From positions 1-10,087 of the forward strand of contig JAIJUV010000085.1 in NCBI GenBank assembly GCA_022732315.1: 10,087 nucleotides of DNA, read 5' to 3'. The translations under genes and the position numbers were made by a program. This DNA comes from Prevotella sp. GTDB lineage: Bacteria; Bacteroidota; Bacteroidia; Bacteroidales; Bacteroidaceae. The notes under the pieces were generated by a model. That model searched no databases. It was not told the DNA's origin and saw only the letters and a list, made by a program, of their open reading frames with translations. Positions 5,905 through 10,087 of the stretch are shown here, piece by piece; the first letter of the stretch is position 1; the number at the start of each line of letters is the position of its first letter.

Positions 5905-5936
5905 TTTGGATATTCTCAAAAATATTCGTAATTTTG
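5905..5936 (+). promoter_or_regulatory. Promoter of the rimP-nusA-infB operon
   Basis: TTTG (5905-5908), a 20-bp spacer and TAATTTTG (5929-5936) match the consensus exactly. Transcription should begin near 5943, leaving a leader of about 54 nt before rimP. Confidence 0.85.
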
Positions 5937-5949
5937 CACCGTTCAGTGG

Positions 5950-5982
5950 AATGAGGGGCTCGCAAGAGTTCCTCATTTTATT
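5950..5982 (+). terminator. Leader hairpin with GCAA loop and U-rich tail (attenuator or 5' stabiliser)
   Basis: AATGAGGGGCTC (5950-5961) pairs with GAGTTCCTCATT (5966-5977) over 12 positions, including two G-U pairs, closed by a GCAA tetraloop of the stable GNRA class. TTTATTTT follows. The hairpin starts only about 7 nt after the predicted transcript start. It could attenuate the operon, stop read-through from the S41 gene, or protect the 5' end. The fold is visible; the function is inferred. Confidence 0.55.
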
Positions 5983-5996
5983 TTAAATAGGTATAT

Positions 5997-6464
5997 ATGA
6001 TTGATAAAAACGTCGTAAAAAAATTAGTTGATGAATGGCTCCAGGATCAGGAATATTTCCTGGTAGACATTGAAATCAGTCCGGACAATCGCATCGTAGT
6101 CGAGATTGACCACGCTGACGGTGTATGGATTGAGGATTGTGTGGCTTTGAGTAGATATATTGAAGAACGCTTGAGTCGTGATGACGAGGACTATGAGCTG
6201 GAGGTAGGATCCGCAGGTCTCGGTCAGCCATTCAAGGTTCCACAGCAGTATATCAACTTCGTAGGCAAGGAGGTAGAGGTGCTCGATGCAGATGGCATCA
6301 AGGTAAAGGGCATCTTGAAGGCTGTGGACGGTAACGACTTCACAGTTGGCGTGGAAGAAAAGGTAAAGGTTGAAGGTAAGAAGCGTCCTGTAAAGATGGA
6401 GGTGGACCACGTTTACCAGATGGATAAAGTAAAATATACAAAATATATAATCAGTTTCAAATAA
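5997..6464 (+). CDS. rimP: Ribosome maturation factor RimP
   Basis: This 155-residue cytoplasmic protein is needed for assembly of the 30S ribosomal subunit. The N-terminal alpha/beta domain (~1-80) includes LVDIEISPDNRIVVEID and the conserved CVALSRYIEERL helix. The hinge motif LEVGSAGLGQPFK corresponds to the family's EVSSPGLdRPL. The C-terminal part (~85-155) is the SH3-like Sm-type domain (VGKEVEVL, GILKAVDGNDFTV). Length is typical. It is the first gene of the operon, with nusA beginning 3 nt after its stop, the usual bacterial arrangement. The ATG at 5997 follows AGGTATAT, not a strong ribosome binding site, as is common in this phylum. Confidence 0.95.
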   Translation: MIDKNVVKKLVDEWLQDQEYFLVDIEISPDNRIVVEIDHADGVWIEDCVALSRYIEERLSRDDEDYELEVGSAGLGQPFKVPQQYINFVGKEVEVLDADGIKVKGILKAVDGNDFTVGVEEKVKVEGKKRPVKMEVDHVYQMDKVKYTKYIISFK

Positions 6465-6467
6465 GCT

Positions 6468-7730
6468 ATGGCTAAAAAAGAGCAAGAATTAACTGCGAGT
6501 ATGATTGATACATTCCGCGAGTTTAAAGAAACCAAGAATATCGACCGTACTACTTTGGTAAGTGTGTTGGAGGAAAGTTTCCGCAACGTGCTTGCTAAGA
6601 TTTTCGGTAGTGACGAAAACTTCGATGTTATCGTGAACCCAGACAAGGGTGACTTCGAGATTTATCGCAACCGTGTAGTTGTTGCCGATGGTGAGGTAGA
6701 GGATGAGAACAAGGAAATCGCCCTTTCCGAAGCTCAGAAGATTGAGCCAGACTACGAGGTAGGCGAGGATGTGAGCGAGAAGGTTGACTTCAACAAGTTC
6801 GGCCGCCGTGCTATCCTGACCCTTCGCCAGACATTGGCTTCTAAGATTCTTGAGCTTGAGCATGACTCTCTCTATAATAAGTACAAGGATCGCGTGGGTC
6901 AGGTAATCTCTGGTGAGGTTTACCAGGTATGGAAGCGCGAGGTGCTTATCGTTGACGACGAGAACAACGAGTTGATGTTGCCTAAGACAGAGCAGATTCC
7001 TGGCGACAACTATCGCAAGGGTGAGACGGTGCGTGCCGTCATCCTCCGTGTTGACAACGACAACAACAACCCTAAGATTATCCTGAGCCGTACTGCGCCT
7101 ATCTTCCTGCAGCGCCTGCTGGAGGCAGAGGTTCCTGAGATAGCAGAGGGTCTGGTAGCCATCCGTCGCATCGCCCGTCTTCCGGGAGAGCGTGCCAAGA
7201 TTGCAGTGGAGAGCTTCGACGAGCGCATCGACCCAGTAGGTGCCTGCGTAGGTGTAAAGGGTAGCCGTGTTCACGGTATCGTTCGTGAGCTCTGCAACGA
7301 GAACCTCGACGTCATCAACTACAGCGCCAATACCAAGCTGTTCATCCAGCGTGCCCTGGCTCCTGCTTCTATCACCTCTGTCACCATCGACGAGGAGAAC
7401 AAGAAGGCAGAAGTATTCCTGAAGCCAGAGGAGGTAAGCCTGGCCATCGGTCGTGGCGGTATGAACATCAAGCTGGCTTCTATGCTTACAGAATACACCA
7501 TCGATGTATTCCGCGAGGTGGGCGAGAATGAGGCTGATGAGGATATCTACCTGGATGAGTTCTCTGACGAGATCGACCAGTGGGTTATCGATGCTATCAA
7601 GGGTATCGGCTACGATACAGCCAAGCAGGTGCTCAACGCACCACGCGACATGATTGTAGAGAAGGCTGACCTTGAGGAGGAGACCGTTGATAACGTTCTC
7701 AAGGTATTGCGAGCTGAATTCGAACAATAA
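6468..7730 (+). CDS. nusA: Transcription termination/antitermination factor NusA
   Basis: This 420-residue RNA polymerase-binding protein modulates pausing, termination and antitermination. Its order is: an N-terminal RNAP-binding domain (~1-125); an S1 RNA-binding domain (~143-207, VGQVISGEVYQVW to IILSRT); KH1 with GVKGSR (262-267); KH2 with AIGRGG (326-331); and a short acidic C-terminal tail (~355-420) with one helix-hairpin-helix-like stretch (AIKGIGYDTAKQVL). It lacks the two long acidic repeats of E. coli NusA, as is normal outside the Proteobacteria. Codon use is that of a highly expressed gene, richer in GC than the accessory genes on the left. It sits between rimP (3-nt gap) and infB (65-nt gap). 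Confidence 0.97.
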   Translation: MAKKEQELTASMIDTFREFKETKNIDRTTLVSVLEESFRNVLAKIFGSDENFDVIVNPDKGDFEIYRNRVVVADGEVEDENKEIALSEAQKIEPDYEVGEDVSEKVDFNKFGRRAILTLRQTLASKILELEHDSLYNKYKDRVGQVISGEVYQVWKREVLIVDDENNELMLPKTEQIPGDNYRKGETVRAVILRVDNDNNNPKIILSRTAPIFLQRLLEAEVPEIAEGLVAIRRIARLPGERAKIAVESFDERIDPVGACVGVKGSRVHGIVRELCNENLDVINYSANTKLFIQRALAPASITSVTIDEENKKAEVFLKPEEVSLAIGRGGMNIKLASMLTEYTIDVFREVGENEADEDIYLDEFSDEIDQWVIDAIKGIGYDTAKQVLNAPRDMIVEKADLEEETVDNVLKVLRAEFEQ

Positions 7731-7732
7731 TT

Positions 7733-7761
7733 TTCCCTTGCTGGCGGGTGCTACAGGGGAA
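7733..7761 (+). other. Possible intercistronic hairpin between nusA and infB
   Basis: TTCCCTTG (7733-7740) and CAGGGGAA (7754-7761) pair over 8 positions, one a G-U pair, around a 13-nt loop. It starts 2 nt after the nusA stop. No U-run follows, so it is not an obvious terminator; it could act in RNA processing or partial attenuation. An AGGAG (7777-7781) lies 14 nt before the infB ATG, farther than the ideal spacing. Confidence 0.35.
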
Positions 7762-7795
7762 TCAAACTTTAAAAATAGGAGATTAAAATATATAT

Positions 7796-10087
7796 ATGAG
7801 CATCAGATTACACAAAGCACTACGTGAATTGAATATAGGACTTCAGACGGCAGTTGAATTCCTAGAACGAAAGAAAGACCTGGGAGAGGTCAAGGCCGAA
7901 CCGAGCTTCAAACTCAGCGACCAGCAGTATCAGGCATTGACTAATGCCTTCAGTCATGATAAGGAGGTTCGCGATCAGGCCGAGAAACTCTTTTCCAAAA
8001 AGGGCAAGGATAAGAAGCGTGCACAAGAGCAGGACGACCTTCATGCCGAAAACTCGTTGGAGTCAAGCAAGCAGCAGCAGTTCAAGCCGCTGGGTAAGAT
8101 TGACTTGGATAGCATCGGCAAGGGAAACTCTGCAGAGTCTGCTGCCCATAAGTCAGAGAAACCTAAGCACGAGACTGCTGCCGTCAGTCACGCGCCAGTA
8201 AAAGAAGCTCGTAAGGCTGAGCCAAAACATGATCAGAGACCTCATCAACAGGGCTCTCAGCAAAAACAACAGATGAAACAAGAGAATCAGCAAAAATCAC
8301 AGCAGCCAAAGATGAATGACTCCAAGGGTCATAAGAATGCTGCACAGGGTAAACAGAATGGAAACGCTCAGCACCAGAATGCTGAGCAGAAGTCACAGCA
8401 GAATACTGCTGCTGGCAGTCAGGCTTCAAGTGTATTCACACTTAAGAGTGAGAAGAAGTTCTCTGCCAATGAGCCTAAGGTGTTGGGTAAGATTGACCTC
8501 TCTTCTCTCAACCAGAGTACTCGTCCTAAGAAAAAGTCGAAGGAGGAGCGCCGCAAGGAACGTGAGGAGAAATTGGCTCAGCAGCACAACGATCGCAAGA
8601 AGCGTGTTCGTATCAACAAGGAGCGTGTTGACATCAATGCCGAAGCTAAGAACAATGGCGACGGTAACGGCCAGAACAACAAGGGCAATAATGGCAACAA
8701 TGGTGGCAACAAGAAGAACAGAAACAAGAACAGAAATAATAACAATAATAACAAGGGCAATAACAACAACCGCGGCAACCAGCGCCAGATTGAGGTGGAC
8801 GACGAGGCTGTAGCACGCCAGGTTAAGGAGACTCTTGCTCGCTTGACCAGCAAGAGCCAGAACAAGAAGGGTGCTAAGTATCGTAAGGAGAAGCGTGAGG
8901 CTGTTCAGGAGAAGTTGCAGGATCAGGCTCGCCAGGAGCAGAAGGAAAGCAAGACCCTGAAGCTCACTGAGTTCGTTACCGTTAGCGAGTTGGCTACGAT
9001 GATGGACATCAGCGTTACTCAGGTTATCTCTACGCTGATGGGCGTAGGTATCATGGTATCTATCAACCAGCGTCTGGATGCTGAGACCATCAACATGGTG
9101 GCTGAGGAGTTCGGTTTCAAGACCGAATACGTGAGTGCCGAGGTTCAGGAGGCCGTGAGCGAGGAACTGGATGATGAGAACGACTTGGTTCCACGTGCTC
9201 CAATCGTAACCGTGATGGGTCACGTAGACCACGGTAAGACCTCTTTGCTCGACTATATCCGCAATACCAATGTGATTGCCGGTGAGGCAGGTGGTATTAC
9301 CCAGCATATCGGTGCATACAGTGTTACGCTGAACAGTGGCCGCAAGGTAACCTTCCTGGATACTCCAGGTCACGAGGCGTTTACCGCCATGCGTGCCCGT
9401 GGTGCCCAGGCCACCGATATCGCCATCATCATCATCGCAGCCGATGACTCTGTGATGCCTACTACCAAGGAGGCTATCGCTCATGCACAGGCTGCCGGTG
9501 TACCAATGGTATTCGCAATCAACAAGATTGATAAGCCAGGTGCCAACCCAGACCGTATCCGTGAGGACTTGGCTAACATGAACCTGCTCGTTGAGGAGTG
9601 GGGTGGTAAGTATCAGTGCCAGGAAATCAGTGCCAAGAAGGGTATCGGTGTTCACGATCTGCTCGACAAGGTGCTCCTCGAGGCTGATATGCTCGACTTG
9701 AAGGCTAACCCTAACCGTCGCGCAACAGGTACCATCATCGAGTCTTCTCTCGACAAGGGTCGTGGATATGTTTCTACCGTATTGGTTGCCAACGGTACCT
9801 TGAAGGTAGGCGATATTGTTCTCGCAGGTACTTCTTGGGGTCGTGTCAAGGCGATGTTCAATGAGCGTAATGCCAATATCAAGTCGGCTGCTCCTGCTGA
9901 GCCAGCTATCATCCTCGGTTTGAACGGTGCGCCTACTGCAGGTGACCAGTTCCACGTAATCGAGACTGAGCAGGAGGCTCGCGAAATCGCCAACAAGCGT
10001 GAGCAGTTGCAGCGTGAGCAGGGCTTGCGTACTCAGAAGCGCTTGACCTTGGGTGATATCTCTCACCGTATCGCACGTGGTGAGTTC
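7796..10087 (+). CDS. infB: Translation initiation factor IF-2 (3' end outside the window)
   Basis: The first 764 residues of this GTPase are present; it places initiator tRNA on the 30S subunit and promotes subunit joining. Visible parts are an N-terminal IF2N-type helical domain (~1-50), a long low-complexity linker (~50-385) rich in Gln, Lys and Asn, and a second IF2N domain (~388-441). The GTPase domain follows: G1 GHVDHGKT (475-482), G2 with T502, G3 DTPGH (522-526), G4 NKID (576-579) and G5 SAKK (612-615). Domain II begins near 640 ([19 protein letters not shown]). LGKIDL occurs twice in the linker (99-104 and 230-235), and ~24 of 46 residues at 286-331 are Asn. There is no frameshift, and the frame is open to the edge; domains III and IV lie beyond. 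The start is set by the conserved [13 protein letters not shown]. Confidence 0.98.
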   Translation, partial: MSIRLHKALRELNIGLQTAVEFLERKKDLGEVKAEPSFKLSDQQYQALTNAFSHDKEVRDQAEKLFSKKGKDKKRAQEQDDLHAENSLESSKQQQFKPLGKIDLDSIGKGNSAESAAHKSEKPKHETAAVSHAPVKEARKAEPKHDQRPHQQGSQQKQQMKQENQQKSQQPKMNDSKGHKNAAQGKQNGNAQHQNAEQKSQQNTAAGSQASSVFTLKSEKKFSANEPKVLGKIDLSSLNQSTRPKKKSKEERRKEREEKLAQQHNDRKKRVRINKERVDINAEAKNNGDGNGQNNKGNNGNNGGNKKNRNKNRNNNNNNKGNNNNRGNQRQIEVDDEAVARQVKETLARLTSKSQNKKGAKYRKEKREAVQEKLQDQARQEQKESKTLKLTEFVTVSELATMMDISVTQVISTLMGVGIMVSINQRLDAETINMVAEEFGFKTEYVSAEVQEAVSEELDDENDLVPRAPIVTVMGHVDHGKTSLLDYIRNTNVIAGEAGGITQHIGAYSVTLNSGRKVTFLDTPGHEAFTAMRARGAQATDIAIIIIAADDSVMPTTKEAIAHAQAAGVPMVFAINKIDKPGANPDRIREDLANMNLLVEEWGGKYQCQEISAKKGIGVHDLLDKVLLEADMLDLKANPNRRATGTIIESSLDKGRGYVSTVLVANGTLKVGDIVLAGTSWGRVKAMFNERNANIKSAAPAEPAIILGLNGAPTAGDQFHVIETEQEAREIANKREQLQREQGLRTQKRLTLGDISHRIARGEF

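Noticed and set aside
6489..7727. 412-codon open frame on the minus strand opposite nusA
   Set aside because: It is an antisense shadow of nusA. NusA has complete S1 and KH motifs, and the opposite frame has no recognisable features or promoter.
8426..10066. 546-codon open frame on the minus strand opposite infB
   Set aside because: It is a shadow of the biased codon use of infB. The infB frame carries all IF2 GTPase motifs, while the opposite frame reads as Leu/Val-rich low complexity with no domain.

Overview
The window looks like a chromosomal segment from a Bacteroidota bacterium, most likely a Prevotella/Segatella-type member of the Bacteroidales. The reasons are five near-consensus Bacteroidota promoters (TTTG, about 20 bp, then TAnnTTTG), tRNA genes without an encoded CCA, weak Shine-Dalgarno use, the rimP-nusA-infB order, and an IF2 with a very long Asn/Gln/Lys-rich N-terminal linker. 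The genus is inferred from overall character; no search was run.

Left part (1 to about 3600), AT-rich and accessory: remnants of mobile DNA (hairpins and partial end-like motifs at 1-228) are followed by an apparently intact IS4-type insertion sequence (about 229-1701) with terminal inverted repeats, its own promoter and one DDE transposase on the minus strand. Next comes a two-gene unit on the plus strand. The first gene encodes a SatD-family protein whose N-terminal half resembles a class III nucleotide cyclase fold and whose C-terminal end looks like a helix-turn-helix. The second, 1 nt downstream, encodes a multi-pass DUF3307 membrane protein. The pair has a clear promoter and an intrinsic terminator, and is bracketed by two imperfect ~70-bp direct repeats (1713-1780 and 3519-3588). 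This bracketed pair is the most interesting part of the window.

Middle part (about 3670-5842): two identical tRNA-Asn(GTT) genes lie in tandem on the minus strand with one promoter and one terminator. Divergent from them is a secreted S41 (C-terminal processing) peptidase with an N-terminal S41 region, a PDZ domain and a complete Ser-Lys catalytic pair.

Right part (5900-10087), housekeeping: a strong promoter and a 5'-leader hairpin precede rimP (ribosome maturation), nusA (transcription elongation/termination) and infB (translation initiation factor IF2). All three are on the plus strand in the order conserved across bacteria. infB runs off the right edge after 764 codons. These genes couple transcription and translation. 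The leader hairpin, with its following U-rich tract just after the predicted transcription start, suggests attenuation or transcript stabilisation.
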